Positions 9,465 to 18,117 of a stretch of 64,000 nt of DNA are shown one piece after another (positions within the stretch are counted from its first letter, which is position 1; every line of letters begins with the position of its first letter). The stretch covers positions 372,001 to 436,000 of the forward strand of contig NZ_JAGRQH010000002.1 of NCBI RefSeq assembly GCF_018122595.1, read 5' to 3'. The position numbers and the translations under genes were made by a program. The notes beneath the pieces are model-generated. The model did not search any database. It was not told where the DNA came from and saw nothing but the letters and a program-made list of their open reading frames with translations. The DNA is from Neokomagataea anthophila (lineage in GTDB: Bacteria > Pseudomonadota > Alphaproteobacteria > Acetobacterales > Acetobacteraceae).

Positions 9465-10700
9465 ATGGCCACGCCTATCACCGTCTCCCCGCTCGCCCGT
9501 CCTCTTCCGGACCTTGCAACGGTGCCTGGTGTGCGCCTCTCAGCTGTTGCGGCTGGCATTCGTTATGCTGGCCGCACAGATCTGATGCTGGCAGAATTTG
9601 TTCCCGGAACAATTGCTGCCGGCGTGTACACAAAAAATCAGTGCCCCGGCGCACCGATCGAATGGTGCCGCGCAGCTCTCAAAACCCCGACAGCACGCGC
9701 CCTGCTCGTTAATGCCGGGAATGCGAATGTCTTCACAGGCCGCGCTGGCCGTCAAACCGTTGACGACTGTGCAACGGCACTCGCAGCACAACTCTCTTGC
9801 CCAAAAAATGAGATTTTCTTGGCGTCCACCGGCGTCATTGGAGAAGTCCTGCCGCCAGAGCGCATTATAAACGCCTTGCCTGCAGCCCAAGCTGGCTTAT
9901 CTGATGCACACTGGGCCCAAGCGGCCAGAGCCATCATGACGACGGACACTTTCCCTAAAGCCGCCCGCCGCGATATCACGATTAACGGCACCCCCGTCCG
10001 CATTCAGGGCATTGCCAAGGGCTCCGGCATGATCGCACCGGACATGGCCACCATGCTGGCCTATGTCGTCACGGATGCCAGCCTGCCGCAGGACGTTCTG
10101 CAGACCCTGCTGACACGCTTTTGCCAAAAAAGCTTCAACGCCATTACTGTCGATTCGGATACGTCAACATCCGACATGCTGATGGCTTTCGCTACGCAAC
10201 AAGCACCTCACGCGGCGATCACAGATGCCGATGCTCCGGCGCTCGAAAGCTTCCGCACCGCTTTGCAAGAGATTCTTCAAGAACTCGCACTGCTCGTCGT
10301 GCGTGATGGCGAGGGCGCGACAAAACAAATTCGCATCGATGTCACCGGCGCCGTGTCTGATGCATCGGCCCACAAAATTGCGCTCAGCGTTGCAAACTCT
10401 CCCTTGGTAAAAACCGCCATCGCTGGGGAAGATGCAAATTGGGGCCGCGTTGTCATGGCTGTCGGTAAAAGTGGTGAACCCGCAGACCGTGATCTACTCG
10501 CGATAGCCATGGGTGGCGTCTGGATTGCGAAGGAAGGCAGTGTCGTCACCGATTATGACGAAACACCCGTCGTCGCACATATGAAGGGGCAGGACATCGA
10601 CATCACCGTTGATCTCGGCCTCGGCACAGGAACAGCCACCGTCTGGACGTGTGACCTAACTCATGGCTACATCGACATTAACGGCTCATATCGTAGCTAA
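9465..10700 (+). CDS. argJ: ArgJ, glutamate N-acetyltransferase / amino-acid N-acetyltransferase
   Basis: A 411-residue ornithine acetyltransferase family enzyme that recycles the acetyl group from N-acetylornithine to glutamate in arginine synthesis. Many family members also use acetyl-CoA. The start at 9465 has AAGG upstream, and a longer frame from 9378 overlaps the ppiC end. The autoproteolysis site is the Thr in DMATMLAYVVTD, which becomes the N-terminal nucleophile of the beta chain. The GIAKGSGMIAPDM and GEDANWGRVVMAVG regions are conserved. It lies 25 bases after ppiC and is probably co-transcribed. Confidence 0.96.
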   Translation: MATPITVSPLARPLPDLATVPGVRLSAVAAGIRYAGRTDLMLAEFVPGTIAAGVYTKNQCPGAPIEWCRAALKTPTARALLVNAGNANVFTGRAGRQTVDDCATALAAQLSCPKNEIFLASTGVIGEVLPPERIINALPAAQAGLSDAHWAQAARAIMTTDTFPKAARRDITINGTPVRIQGIAKGSGMIAPDMATMLAYVVTDASLPQDVLQTLLTRFCQKSFNAITVDSDTSTSDMLMAFATQQAPHAAITDADAPALESFRTALQEILQELALLVVRDGEGATKQIRIDVTGAVSDASAHKIALSVANSPLVKTAIAGEDANWGRVVMAVGKSGEPADRDLLAIAMGGVWIAKEGSVVTDYDETPVVAHMKGQDIDITVDLGLGTGTATVWTCDLTHGYIDINGSYRS

Positions 10701-10751
10701 CAAAGACCAAACTGAACGACTGTTTTTTCAGTGCGTTTGTACACAAGAACG

Positions 10752-10774
10752 GGAGCGGGGGTTGCCTCGCTCCT
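10752..10774 (+). terminator. Hairpin downstream of argJ, possible terminator
   Basis: GGAGCG (10752-10757) pairs with CGCTCC (10768-10773) around 10 bases. There is no T tract after it. A weaker stem ACTGAA/TTCAGT (10711-10732) lies just upstream. Confidence 0.35.
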
Positions 10775-10840
10775 CATCTGATTCTAGCACAAACCGTGTT
10801 CCAGTATCGTGGAACGGACGGGTATAGAGGAAAACGAATC

Positions 10841-12070
10841 ATGGCTTCTCAAACGCATGTCGTTGTTCTCGGGGGCGGCGTCGCAGGCCTTGAGGCGGCA
10901 TCTTCACTCAGCAAGCAAAATGGCCTTGCTGTCACATTGGTAGACCGTAGCCCGGTTCATTATTGGAAACCCGCCCTCCACGAATTCGCGGCTGGCACCA
11001 TGCGCCATGACGGGAATTGCGTTCCTTTCGCTGAAACAGCCGCAAAAAACGGCTTTTCCTTCGTGCAGAGCGCACCAAGCTCCGTTGATCGTGATGCCCA
11101 CACCGTCACTCTCGAAAATGGTACTACCTTGCCTTACAGCAAGCTTGTCGTTGCCCTTGGCTCCAGTGCCAATGATTTTGGCATTCCTGGCATCTTGGAT
11201 CACTGCCGCTTCCTAGACAGCCTTGACGATGCTGACGCTCTCTACGCTGCCTTCCGCGAAGCCGCTCAAACCGCCCGCGCAAATGGTAAGAAGCTGACCC
11301 TCGGCATCGTTGGCGGCGGCGCAACCGGCGTGCAACTTGCCGCAGAACTCTGCAAATCACTGGATAAAGCCCCAGGTTTCGGCCCCGATGCACGACGTAA
11401 CCTGCTGGATGCTGTCCTGATTGAAACAGGCCCACGCATTCTTCCGGCTTTCCCTGAAAATGTTTCCGCTGAATCCGCTCGTGAGCTTGAGAAAATTGGC
11501 TTCTCAGTTCGCACTGGCGCAATGGTCGTTAGCGCTGATGAAACGGGCTTTGCTCTCAAATCTGGCGAACACATCCCTTGTGACCTGCGCGTCTGGGCTG
11601 CCGGCGTACGCGCTTCCGCAGCGACGGCTCTTTTAGAAGGTCTCGAACGTGGCCGCTCCGGCCAACTCAGCGTCACCCCTACGCTGCAAACCACACAAGA
11701 CCCAGACGTCTTTGCCGTTGGCGATTGCTCACGCATTGATTCAGCCCCCTTAGCGCCAACAGCACAAGTTGCACGTCAACAAGGTGAATACCTCGCCCGT
11801 ACCGTGCCACAGATCATTGCTGGCGGCACACCACAACCTTTCGCCTATCATGATCGCGGCGCCGTTGTGGCACTGGGCGATTATAACGGTTGGGGCATGT
11901 TTGACCCACAACGCGGTTTTGGTGGCGGCATTCTGAGCGGCCGTTTCGCACGTTTCATCCATGAATGGCTCTACCGCCAGCACCAAGCAGGCGTTACGGG
12001 CCTCGGTAAAGCGATTAGCGAAACGCTGCGTGAACGCTTTGCACCTGCCCGCCCCGACCTCGGCGGCTAA
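10841..12070 (+). CDS. NDH-2 type FAD-dependent NADH dehydrogenase
   Basis: A 409-residue pyridine nucleotide-disulfide oxidoreductase of the type II NADH dehydrogenase group. These pass electrons from NADH to quinone at the inner membrane without pumping protons. The ATG at 10841 follows GAGG. Two Rossmann glycine motifs are visible, VVLGGGVAGLEAA near the start (FAD) and LGIVGGGATGVQLAAEL near residue 150 (NADH). The FAD-closing VFAVGDCSRID motif is near residue 295. The C-terminal segment with HEWLYRQHQAG is typical of membrane-associated NDH-2. Acetic acid bacteria rely heavily on such non-pumping dehydrogenases. Other quinone reductases of the family remain possible. Confidence 0.88.
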   Translation: MASQTHVVVLGGGVAGLEAASSLSKQNGLAVTLVDRSPVHYWKPALHEFAAGTMRHDGNCVPFAETAAKNGFSFVQSAPSSVDRDAHTVTLENGTTLPYSKLVVALGSSANDFGIPGILDHCRFLDSLDDADALYAAFREAAQTARANGKKLTLGIVGGGATGVQLAAELCKSLDKAPGFGPDARRNLLDAVLIETGPRILPAFPENVSAESARELEKIGFSVRTGAMVVSADETGFALKSGEHIPCDLRVWAAGVRASAATALLEGLERGRSGQLSVTPTLQTTQDPDVFAVGDCSRIDSAPLAPTAQVARQQGEYLARTVPQIIAGGTPQPFAYHDRGAVVALGDYNGWGMFDPQRGFGGGILSGRFARFIHEWLYRQHQAGVTGLGKAISETLRERFAPARPDLGG

Positions 12071-12080
12071 TAGAACCCTA

Positions 12081-12121
12081 CGGTAAGGTGGACATTCTCC
12101 ATAGAAGCGCTCACCTTACCG
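12081..12121 (+). terminator. Inverted repeat downstream of the NDH-2 gene
   Basis: A perfect 10-base stem, CGGTAAGGTG (12081-12090) with CACCTTACCG (12112-12121), encloses a 21-base loop 11 bases after the NADH dehydrogenase stop. It lies across a GTG frame start at 12088, which argues that the next gene starts at the ATG at 12127. Confidence 0.5.
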
Positions 12122-12126
12122 TTACT

Positions 12127-12879
12127 ATGAAGACTCGTAACACGCCCCCCTCAGATGCCTCCCCCTTCCTCCCTGATGTTGAAGAGAACCTGAAGCGAAC
12201 CGGGTTCGCGCGTGTTCCGCACCACATTATGCGTCCCGCTCTTGAAGGACTTGGCCTGCAAGACTGGGACAGCTTTGCAGAAAGCTGGAACCATCTCGGC
12301 ATTGATCGTTACATGGCCGATGCAGGGCGCTACCGTCGGCGGCGATATGCGACATTTGCCGTCGACCAAAACAACATCACGCCCAAACCTCGTCAGCCCC
12401 ATTACCAAAGCCGGGACCATAACGTCCTCAATGGCGGTATTGAGCGTTGGTTTAAGCCCATCGCTCCAAACGTCACAGATCATCCCGCCATGCATGCTGC
12501 CATTCGGGCGATCGCATCTCTGGCTTATGACCTGACCCCGGCCGAAAGCCGCCCCAATACCTGGCATGCGGAAGTCCACCAGTTCCGAATCGAAGCACTA
12601 CCCGATACTGAAGGACGGCCAACTCCTGAGGGCATGCATAAAGACGGCGTAGACTGGGTATTGGTTCTCATGATTGACCGCAGCAATGTGGAGCAAGGTA
12701 CCACCACGATTCATGACGATACCCACACTCTGCTCGGCTCCTTTACCCTTACAGAACCGCTCGATGCCGCCATTGTTGATGATCACCGTGTTTTTCATGG
12801 CGTGACACCCGTCACCCCGATTGACCCCACACAACCAGCCCATCGTGATGTTCTTGTGATCACATTACGGCACGAATAA
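12127..12879 (+). CDS. 2-oxoglutarate/Fe(II)-dependent dioxygenase family protein
   Basis: A 250-residue protein resembling the 2OG-Fe dioxygenase family PF10014, whose characterised members hydroxylate free aliphatic amino acids. The likely metal triad is His171 and Asp173 (MHKDGVDW) with a distal His224 (DDHRVFHGVTPV). An Arg near the C-terminus (HRDVLVITLRH) could bind 2-oxoglutarate. The substrate cannot be told from sequence. I prefer the ATG at 12127 to the GTG at 12088, which lies inside an inverted repeat. No good ribosome site is visible for either. Confidence 0.8.
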   Translation: MKTRNTPPSDASPFLPDVEENLKRTGFARVPHHIMRPALEGLGLQDWDSFAESWNHLGIDRYMADAGRYRRRRYATFAVDQNNITPKPRQPHYQSRDHNVLNGGIERWFKPIAPNVTDHPAMHAAIRAIASLAYDLTPAESRPNTWHAEVHQFRIEALPDTEGRPTPEGMHKDGVDWVLVLMIDRSNVEQGTTTIHDDTHTLLGSFTLTEPLDAAIVDDHRVFHGVTPVTPIDPTQPAHRDVLVITLRHE

Positions 12880-12967
12880 ACGCCCTTTCCCCCTCAAAAG
12901 GGAACCGATCGCGCATTTCGTGCTATAGTCATCTCATCTCCACATTTTAGCCAAGGCTAGACACTCC

Positions 12968-13486
12968 ATGTTCCATCGCCTGTTGTGCGCTACCCTGCCC
13001 ATTCTTATTGCTGCGTCCATCATCACCCCTGCCGATGCCCGCCACCGCGCATCACATACGCGCAGCACAACATCCGCCTCTTACCCTGCCCCGGTTATCC
13101 TCGCGGCACATCCAGGTACGGCACTGGATCATGATGCGCGCACGCTCAATGAAGATGATCTGGCAGACGCGGCCAAGCACCATGATGCTCCCGTTGTCTT
13201 AGTCGGCTCTGCTCCGCTGTCATCAAAAAAAGGCGATGAAGCATTATTCGTGCAGCTTCAGTCTGCGCGCCTTTGTGGCTCTGCTGGGTGCACAACATCC
13301 GTTTATCTGCGCCACAACAATAACTGGACAACCGTACTCGACTCAGTCAACGGCGATATTTCAGTCCTCGGCACCAGCCATCGCGGCATGCGCGATCTGC
13401 AAGTCGGCCGTAATGACCGCTGGGTCTGGGATGGCAGCCAGTATCAAGACACACTGAATTCACCAGCGATGCCAAATTTGCGCTAA
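12968..13486 (+). CDS. Secreted protein of unknown function
   Basis: A 172-residue protein that I do not recognise. It starts with a signal peptide (hydrophobic LLCATLPILIAASIIT, likely cut after ADA near residue 24) and continues with a basic His/Arg/Ser/Thr-rich stretch. Two cysteines (LCGSAGCTTSVYL, about residues 102-107) may form a disulfide in the periplasm. A block rich in Trp and Asp near the end (GRNDRWVWDGSQY) hints at a small beta-structured domain. A TATAGT -10-like box sits at 12924-12929. It appears to be a single-gene unit ahead of the tRNA, which is on the other strand. Confidence 0.7.
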   Translation: MFHRLLCATLPILIAASIITPADARHRASHTRSTTSASYPAPVILAAHPGTALDHDARTLNEDDLADAAKHHDAPVVLVGSAPLSSKKGDEALFVQLQSARLCGSAGCTTSVYLRHNNNWTTVLDSVNGDISVLGTSHRGMRDLQVGRNDRWVWDGSQYQDTLNSPAMPNLR

Positions 13487-13500
13487 TTTTCAGGGAAAAC

Positions 13501-13574
13501 TGGAGCGGGTGAAGGGAATCGAACCCTCGTATGCAGCTTGGGAAGCTGCCGTTCTACCATTGAACTACACCCGC
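13501..13574 (-). tRNA. tRNA-Gly (anticodon CCC)
   Basis: On the minus strand a full cloverleaf can be folded. The acceptor stem GCGGGTG/CACCCGC and D stem GTTC/GAAC are perfect. The anticodon stem GCAGC/GCTGC has loop TTCCCAA (anticodon CCC, reads GGG). The T arm is GAGGG/CCCTT with loop TTCGATT. The discriminator base is T, and the CCA end is encoded at 13501-13503. There is no intron. Confidence 0.97.
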
Positions 13575-13585
13575 AGACAGGCGGA

Positions 13586-13614
13586 CGTATAATCCCTTCC
13601 GCTCAAAACTGCAA
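13586..13614 (-). promoter_or_regulatory. Probable promoter of tRNA-Gly
   Basis: On the minus strand TTGCAG (13614-13609), 17 bases and TATACG (13591-13586) form a sigma-70-like promoter that ends 12 bases before the tRNA. Confidence 0.45.
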
Positions 13615-13639
13615 TCCACATTCCTGCGGATATCTACAG

Positions 13640-13669
13640 TTGACGACGCAATAAAACTACGCACATAGT
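13640..13669 (+). promoter_or_regulatory. Probable promoter of the SAM-II/metZ transcript
   Basis: TTGACG (13640-13645), an 18-base spacer and CATAGT (13664-13669) predict a transcript start near 13676, about 23 bases before the SAM-II aptamer. Confidence 0.5.
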
Positions 13670-13698
13670 AATGGATTGTGGAAGCGCCAAACAGCGAA

Positions 13699-13760
13699 CC
13701 ACCCTCGTGATTTGAGCGGCCGGCTTGCGGCGAGGTTAAAAAATTGCGCTAAAGAGGCCC
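13699..13760 (+). ncRNA. SAM-II riboswitch upstream of metZ
   Basis: The sequence carries the conserved SAM-II blocks in order: CGTGATTTG, GGCCGGCTTGC, GGTTAAA, GCTAAAGAGG. Stem P1 is CCTCG (13703-13707) with CGAGG (13731-13735). A pseudoknot helix can form between AGCG (13715-13718) and CGCT (13747-13750). SAM-II elements bind S-adenosylmethionine and usually sit in front of methionine genes in alphaproteobacteria, which fits the metZ-type gene downstream. The aptamer ends about 95 bases before the start codon, a long gap for an element class that normally acts on translation. Confidence 0.9.
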
Positions 13761-13854
13761 TGAGGTCACCCACGATTCCCCAGGACTTCCACGGCCCACC
13801 AACCGGCGCAGCGCCCCGCCTTGCGGACCCTGCCCAACTGGAGGGACTGACCCC

Positions 13855-15048
13855 ATGTCATCAAGCAACTGGAAAACGGCAACACGCCTTCTGCATGATG
13901 CTCCAAATCGCACCCCCTATGGCGAAACGTCTGAAGCTCTCTTCCTAACATCCGGCTTCGTCTATGACAGCGCAGAACAAGCCGCAGCCACTTTCACGGG
14001 CGATGTCGAGCGCTTCCAATATTCACGCTTTGGCAACCCAACGGTTGATACGTTCCAAGAGCGCCTCGCCCTTCTTGAGGGGGCAGAAGCCTGCATTGCA
14101 ACAGCAACAGGCATGGGCGCTGTCTCATCCGCCATCCTCTCCCATGTCAAAACAGGCGAGCGTGTTGTCGCGTCCCGCGCTCTGTTCGGCTCCTGCTACT
14201 GGATCGTGACATCTCTCCTCCCACGCTACGGCATTGAGACCGAACTGGTGGATGGTGATGACCTTGAGGGCTGGAAAAAAGCTCTGTCCAAGCCCACAGC
14301 GGCCGTACTGATTGAAAGCCCATCCAACCCCATGCTGGATGTGTTGGACATTCAATACATCGCAGACCTCACGCATAAAGCGGGCGGCCTTCTCATGGTG
14401 GATAACGTTTTTGCATCCCCGCTGGGTCAGTCCCCTCTTAAACTGGGCGCAGATGTCGTCCTGTATTCCTGTACAAAGCACATTGATGGGCAAGGCCGCG
14501 TGCTCGGCGGTGCCGTACTCGGCAGCAAAAGCTGGATTACCGAAACCCTCCAGCCCTTTACCCGCAACACCGGCAACGCCCTCTCCCCCTTCAACGCCTG
14601 GGTTCTTCTCAAAGGGCTTGAGACACTGCAACTCCGCACGGACGCCATGGCACATAATGCCGCGAAAGTGGCTGATGCTCTCGCTACCTTACCCGGCGTA
14701 AAAGCCGTGCGTTATCCAGGTCGCGCAGACCATCCACAAGCAGAGCTTGCCAAGAAACAAATGACCAACGGCGGTTCACTCATCGCATTTACCGTTGAGA
14801 ATGAACAAGCAGGCGCTTTTGCATGCCTCAATGCCTTTTCGCTCATCGCTATTTCCAACAACCTTGGAGACGCACGCAGCCTCGCGACACACCCCGCAAC
14901 AACCACTCATATGCGTGTTGCACCAGAAGAACGGGCACGCCTTGGCATTACAGACGGCGCTATTCGCCTCTCTGTCGGCCTCGAAGACCCGGAAGATCTG
15001 ATTAATGACCTCCGCCGCGGCGCAGAGGCTGCTCAAAAGAGCGTATAA
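13855..15048 (+). CDS. metZ: O-succinylhomoserine sulfhydrylase (MetZ-type)
   Basis: A 397-residue Cys/Met metabolism PLP enzyme. By similarity and by its SAM-II riboswitch it is the sulfhydrylase that makes homocysteine directly from an acylated homoserine and sulfide. The PLP lysine is Lys208 in YSCTKHIDGQGR. The substrate-side YSRFGNPTVDTFQERLA region (about residues 56-72) and SLATHPATTTH near residue 340 are present. The ATG follows GGAGGG by 7 bases. Cystathionine gamma-synthase is the closest alternative, and sequence alone does not exclude an O-acetylhomoserine preference. Confidence 0.92.
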   Translation: MSSSNWKTATRLLHDAPNRTPYGETSEALFLTSGFVYDSAEQAAATFTGDVERFQYSRFGNPTVDTFQERLALLEGAEACIATATGMGAVSSAILSHVKTGERVVASRALFGSCYWIVTSLLPRYGIETELVDGDDLEGWKKALSKPTAAVLIESPSNPMLDVLDIQYIADLTHKAGGLLMVDNVFASPLGQSPLKLGADVVLYSCTKHIDGQGRVLGGAVLGSKSWITETLQPFTRNTGNALSPFNAWVLLKGLETLQLRTDAMAHNAAKVADALATLPGVKAVRYPGRADHPQAELAKKQMTNGGSLIAFTVENEQAGAFACLNAFSLIAISNNLGDARSLATHPATTTHMRVAPEERARLGITDGAIRLSVGLEDPEDLINDLRRGAEAAQKSV

Positions 15049-15054
15049 GAGAAC

Positions 15055-15083
15055 CTGACATCTGCATGGCCCTGCGCTACACT
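15055..15083 (+). promoter_or_regulatory. Strong sigma-70-like promoter placing +1 at the apaG ATG
   Basis: CTGACA (15055-15060), exactly 17 bases and TACACT (15078-15083) form a near-consensus promoter. Transcription would begin near 15090, the A of the chosen apaG ATG, which predicts a leaderless message. Confidence 0.55.
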
Positions 15084-15089
15084 AGGGCC

Positions 15090-15563
15090 ATGCAAGACAA
15101 GCCCTCCCCCCCGCAGATCGTCACCGACCCGGAAACGGCCCTCGCTGAGGCGATGGAAAGCGCACCACGCTTTTCAGAAACCACGCAGGACCTCACCGTG
15201 ACTGTACGCACCTTCTGGCTGGAGGATCAGTCCCAACCAGAAGAACACCGCTACGCATGGGCCTATCACATCAGTATTGAGAGTACCCGCAGCGACACAG
15301 TCCAACTTGTGTCACGCAGTTGGGAAATCGTCGATGGATTAGGACGCACAGAACATGTCCACGGCGATGGTGTCGTGGGGGAGCAACCTTTCATCAGCCG
15401 CTCAGAACCATATGTTTATACATCCGGCGCCATGCTCACGACCCCAAGCGGTTTTATGCACGGCACCTATCACATGGTCGAACCCACATCAGGCCAACGC
15501 TTCGACATAAAAATCCCCGTTTTTAGCCTCGACAGCCCGCATGAGCATAGTTTAGTACACTAA
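15090..15563 (+). CDS. apaG: ApaG domain protein
   Basis: A 157-residue protein with an N-terminal extension of about 30 residues and an ApaG immunoglobulin-like beta domain. The core motifs are HRYAWAYHISIES, LVSRSWEIVDGLGRTEHVHGDGVVGEQP, and the closing GFMHGTYHMV. ApaG proteins were tied genetically to Co/Mg sensitivity and to diadenosine tetraphosphate metabolism, but their biochemistry is unclear. I place the start at 15090 because a promoter directly upstream would begin the RNA there. An in-frame ATG at 15066 lies inside that promoter. No ribosome site precedes either. Confidence 0.88.
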   Translation: MQDKPSPPQIVTDPETALAEAMESAPRFSETTQDLTVTVRTFWLEDQSQPEEHRYAWAYHISIESTRSDTVQLVSRSWEIVDGLGRTEHVHGDGVVGEQPFISRSEPYVYTSGAMLTTPSGFMHGTYHMVEPTSGQRFDIKIPVFSLDSPHEHSLVH

Positions 15564-15594
15564 CGAAATAGAATATAATTCCCAGTTGGTTCTC

Positions 15595-16104
15595 ATGCTC
15601 TCATCAAAAAAGCTTTTCATTTTTTACTTAGGTGGTGATGCACCAGGAGCCAATATTGAGGTCCATGACGTCCAATTCGCCGCAGTTGAACGCCCAGAAG
15701 AAGCACATCCTCTCCTCATCGAAAAATGGTTTGGCACGCGAGATTCGTTACACTTAGATGCCTATGGCATCGTCACATGGGCTGATGGGCACGCTGTATC
15801 CATCCACACAACACCATCAGCCAGCACCAATAAGCTCTATTTTATCAATATGGGCGGCTACACGCCCGGAGCACTCTGTGAAGATCACGCTTTCACATTC
15901 CTCGTCGCCCCTTCCGCAGAAGAGGCGAAAACACGGGCAAAACAACTCCTCCTCACAGACCGGAATTTACAACATCACGACAACCTAATGGATATTGATG
16001 ATTGCATCCTCATCGATAAAATCGACGGTCTATTCATCCATCTAGAACCACACCCTACCGGCACCGCCCTGCACGCAGAATGGCAAGGATACCAGCCCAT
16101 TTAA
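15595..16104 (+). CDS. DUF1543 family protein
   Basis: A 169-residue protein with two similar halves, each opening with a hydrophobic strand and a glycine turn: FIFYLGGDAPGANIEVHD near the start and LYFINMGGYTPGALCEDHAF near residue 80. This matches what I know of DUF1543, a family of unknown function. No signal peptide or catalytic motif is evident. The ATG at 15595 is preferred over a TTG at 15586. A TATAAT box at 15574-15579 would start RNA only a few bases upstream, so a very short leader is likely. Confidence 0.82.
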   Translation: MLSSKKLFIFYLGGDAPGANIEVHDVQFAAVERPEEAHPLLIEKWFGTRDSLHLDAYGIVTWADGHAVSIHTTPSASTNKLYFINMGGYTPGALCEDHAFTFLVAPSAEEAKTRAKQLLLTDRNLQHHDNLMDIDDCILIDKIDGLFIHLEPHPTGTALHAEWQGYQPI

Positions 16105-16151
16105 CTCCATGAAACGCCGCCAACACATTCACCAAGACCTATAGCAAACAA

Positions 16152-16604
16152 CTAATACTCTTTCTTTTCACCCGCCAACGGTATGGACGTCGGCTCGTTC
16201 GGCGTTCCCGCATAGGTCAACAACAGAATTGTTGGCTCATCTCCCGCAATACCACGATGAGGATCATTCACACTTTCTGCAAAGGCTTCCCCTTTATGGA
16301 ACGTCCTTGTCTGACCTGTGGCCTTATCCTCAATCGTTAATGAACCTTCTAAAACATAACCAGCATTCGGAAACGGATGCGTATGCCACGGCAGCGCCGT
16401 ATGCGGCGCAATCGTAATCCTTAATACCGTGAGCTGTGGCCTTCCTCGTGGGTAAGCTTGATACGCTTCTCCGTTCCAAGAATGATCAGCCTGTAACAAC
16501 CGATCCGCCTTCGCAGTCTGGCCCGTTTTATCATGAGCCACCGCCAAAGGTGCGGCATATAATGACCACAAGACCAAACCCCAGACGTATTGATACCGCT
16601 TCAT
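16152..16604 (-). CDS. Secreted cupin-domain protein
   Basis: A 150-residue protein. AGGAGG lies 8 bases before the chosen ATG at 16604. A frame extended to 16913 overlaps ispDF and is rejected. A signal peptide (YVWGLVLWSLYAAPLAVA) ends near residue 23. The single cupin barrel has the first metal-binding motif HTALPWHTHPFPNAGYVLEG and a second motif around NDPHRGIAG. Substrate and metal are unknown. Related small cupins sit in the periplasm and may bind or act on small molecules. It is divergent from ispDF. Confidence 0.82.
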   Translation of the reverse strand: MKRYQYVWGLVLWSLYAAPLAVAHDKTGQTAKADRLLQADHSWNGEAYQAYPRGRPQLTVLRITIAPHTALPWHTHPFPNAGYVLEGSLTIEDKATGQTRTFHKGEAFAESVNDPHRGIAGDEPTILLLTYAGTPNEPTSIPLAGEKKEY

Positions 16605-16760
16605 ACCACTGACCTCCTGTTGCCAAAGCGCATCAACATACCCCTCAACGCCCTCCATCACCTTACAATTTACCGTTCCCTCATACGCGCGCGCAGATAA
16701 CCCCTCAAAAGAGCCCTTCTCCCCTTGACGGAGCGCGATGGGCAGACCATTCCTCCTTTC

Positions 16761-17927
16761 ATGCGTATCGCTGCCCTTCTCCTCGCTGCCGGCCGTGGTC
16801 GGCGCTTCGTCGAATCTGCACCGCATGCTGACGGTGCCAGCAAACAATTCCGCCTGCTCCACGGAAAGCCAGTCATCCGTCGTGCGGCTGAAGCCTTGCT
16901 CCCCCATGTCCATATTCTTTTGCCTGTTGGGGATGACCCATTACTGGCCGAAAGTCTTGCAGGGCTCGATATCCTTGCCCCCGTTCCCGGCGGTGCTGAG
17001 CGCCATGACAGCGTGCGCAATGGACTAGAAGCCCTCGCCGCCCTGCCTGAACCGCCGGACCTTGTCTTGGTGCATGACGGTGCGCGCCCTTGCGTACCCG
17101 CAGACGTTGTCCAAGGCGTGATTCACGCGCTCCAAACACATGCCGGGGCGATCCCAGCCGTTGTGGTCAGCGATACTCTTAAAAAAGTTGAAAACAATAT
17201 CATCACCGGCACCGTTCCACGTGATGGCGTATACCGTGCCCAAACCCCTCAAGGTTTTCGTTTCAACGAATTCCTTGCCCTGCACCGCAATCACCCAGAT
17301 GCCCGCACGGATGATGCCGCCCTTCTGGAACAAGGTGGCCACCACGTCGCTATCGTACCGGGCTCTGAAAACAACATTAAACTGACCGTCGCGGAGGATA
17401 TGATGCGCCTTGAAGGAATACTCGCCGGAAACATGCTGCCCCGCGTTGGCCTGGGCTATGACGTTCATGCTTTTGCGGATAACCGTAAGCTGATCCTCTG
17501 CGGCATTGAAATCCCACACACACGTGGCCTCGCGGGACATTCTGATGCTGATGTTGGCATCCATACCCTTTGTGATGCCATTTATGGCGCTTTGAACGAA
17601 GGTGATATTGGCCGTCACTTCCCCCCCAGCGAAGCCGAGTGGAAAGATATGGATTCCGCCCGCTTCCTCATTCATGCAGGTGAACGCATCCGCGCACGCG
17701 GTGGATTTTTAGTGAATGCAGACATCACCCTGATCTGTGAACGCCCCAAAATCGGCCCACATGCACAGGCTATGCAAGAACGCCTTGCCGATCTTCTCAA
17801 GGTCAGTGCCAGCCGTATCTCCGTCAAGGCAACCACCTCCGAACGCCTTGGCTTCACGGGACGTGAAGAAGGCATCGCTGCGACAGCCACCGTCAGCATT
17901 ATGGTGCCTGACTCCGGCGAGGTATAA
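16761..17927 (+). CDS. ispDF: IspDF, fused enzyme of the MEP isoprenoid pathway
   Basis: A 388-residue fusion. The N-terminal IspD part (2-C-methyl-D-erythritol 4-phosphate cytidylyltransferase) shows the nucleotide-binding loop [11 protein letters not shown] at the start and the [11 protein letters not shown] motif. The IspF part (2,4-cyclodiphosphate synthase) begins near residue 225 with [11 protein letters not shown] and contains [19 protein letters not shown]. Such fusions are typical of alphaproteobacteria and skip IspE in the pathway order. The start at 16761 is the first ATG that gives a normal IspD N-terminus. A longer TTG frame from 16725 is less likely. Confidence 0.97.
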   Translation: MRIAALLLAAGRGRRFVESAPHADGASKQFRLLHGKPVIRRAAEALLPHVHILLPVGDDPLLAESLAGLDILAPVPGGAERHDSVRNGLEALAALPEPPDLVLVHDGARPCVPADVVQGVIHALQTHAGAIPAVVVSDTLKKVENNIITGTVPRDGVYRAQTPQGFRFNEFLALHRNHPDARTDDAALLEQGGHHVAIVPGSENNIKLTVAEDMMRLEGILAGNMLPRVGLGYDVHAFADNRKLILCGIEIPHTRGLAGHSDADVGIHTLCDAIYGALNEGDIGRHFPPSEAEWKDMDSARFLIHAGERIRARGGFLVNADITLICERPKIGPHAQAMQERLADLLKVSASRISVKATTSERLGFTGREEGIAATATVSIMVPDSGEV

Positions 17928-17938
17928 GTCCGCTTTAC

Positions 17939-17975
17939 GGCATCGGCACTGCCTGCTTCAGGTGATACCGATGCC
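17939..17975 (+). terminator. Hairpin downstream of ispDF
   Basis: GGCATCGG (17939-17946) pairs with CCGATGCC (17968-17975) across a 21-base loop, 12 bases after the stop. It is followed by an A-rich, not T-rich, stretch. Confidence 0.4.
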
Positions 17976-18061
17976 ATAAAAAGCACGGCGGTAATTTATA
18001 TACAGAAAATCCTCATCCTATTAGGCACATAGGGCGCCCCTTAAACCCCAACCAATACCAA

Positions 18062-18090
18062 AAAAAACCCCGGCACAATCACTGCCGGGG
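18062..18090 (-). terminator. Rho-independent terminator of the aldehyde dehydrogenase gene
   Basis: CCCCGGCA (18068-18075) pairs with TGCCGGGG (18083-18090) around 7 bases. On the minus strand the stem is followed by seven T residues, a textbook intrinsic terminator 27 bases after the stop. Confidence 0.9.
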
Positions 18091-18117
18091 CCTTTCATCA
18101 CAACATCACTTCATCAA

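Noticed and set aside
12088-12126. GTG start for the dioxygenase-like gene
   Set aside because: The GTG is inside a 10-base perfect inverted repeat; the ATG at 12127 is after it.
16605-16913. N-terminal extension of the cupin protein
   Set aside because: It overlaps the start of ispDF, whereas an ATG at 16604 has AGGAGG and a signal peptide directly after it.
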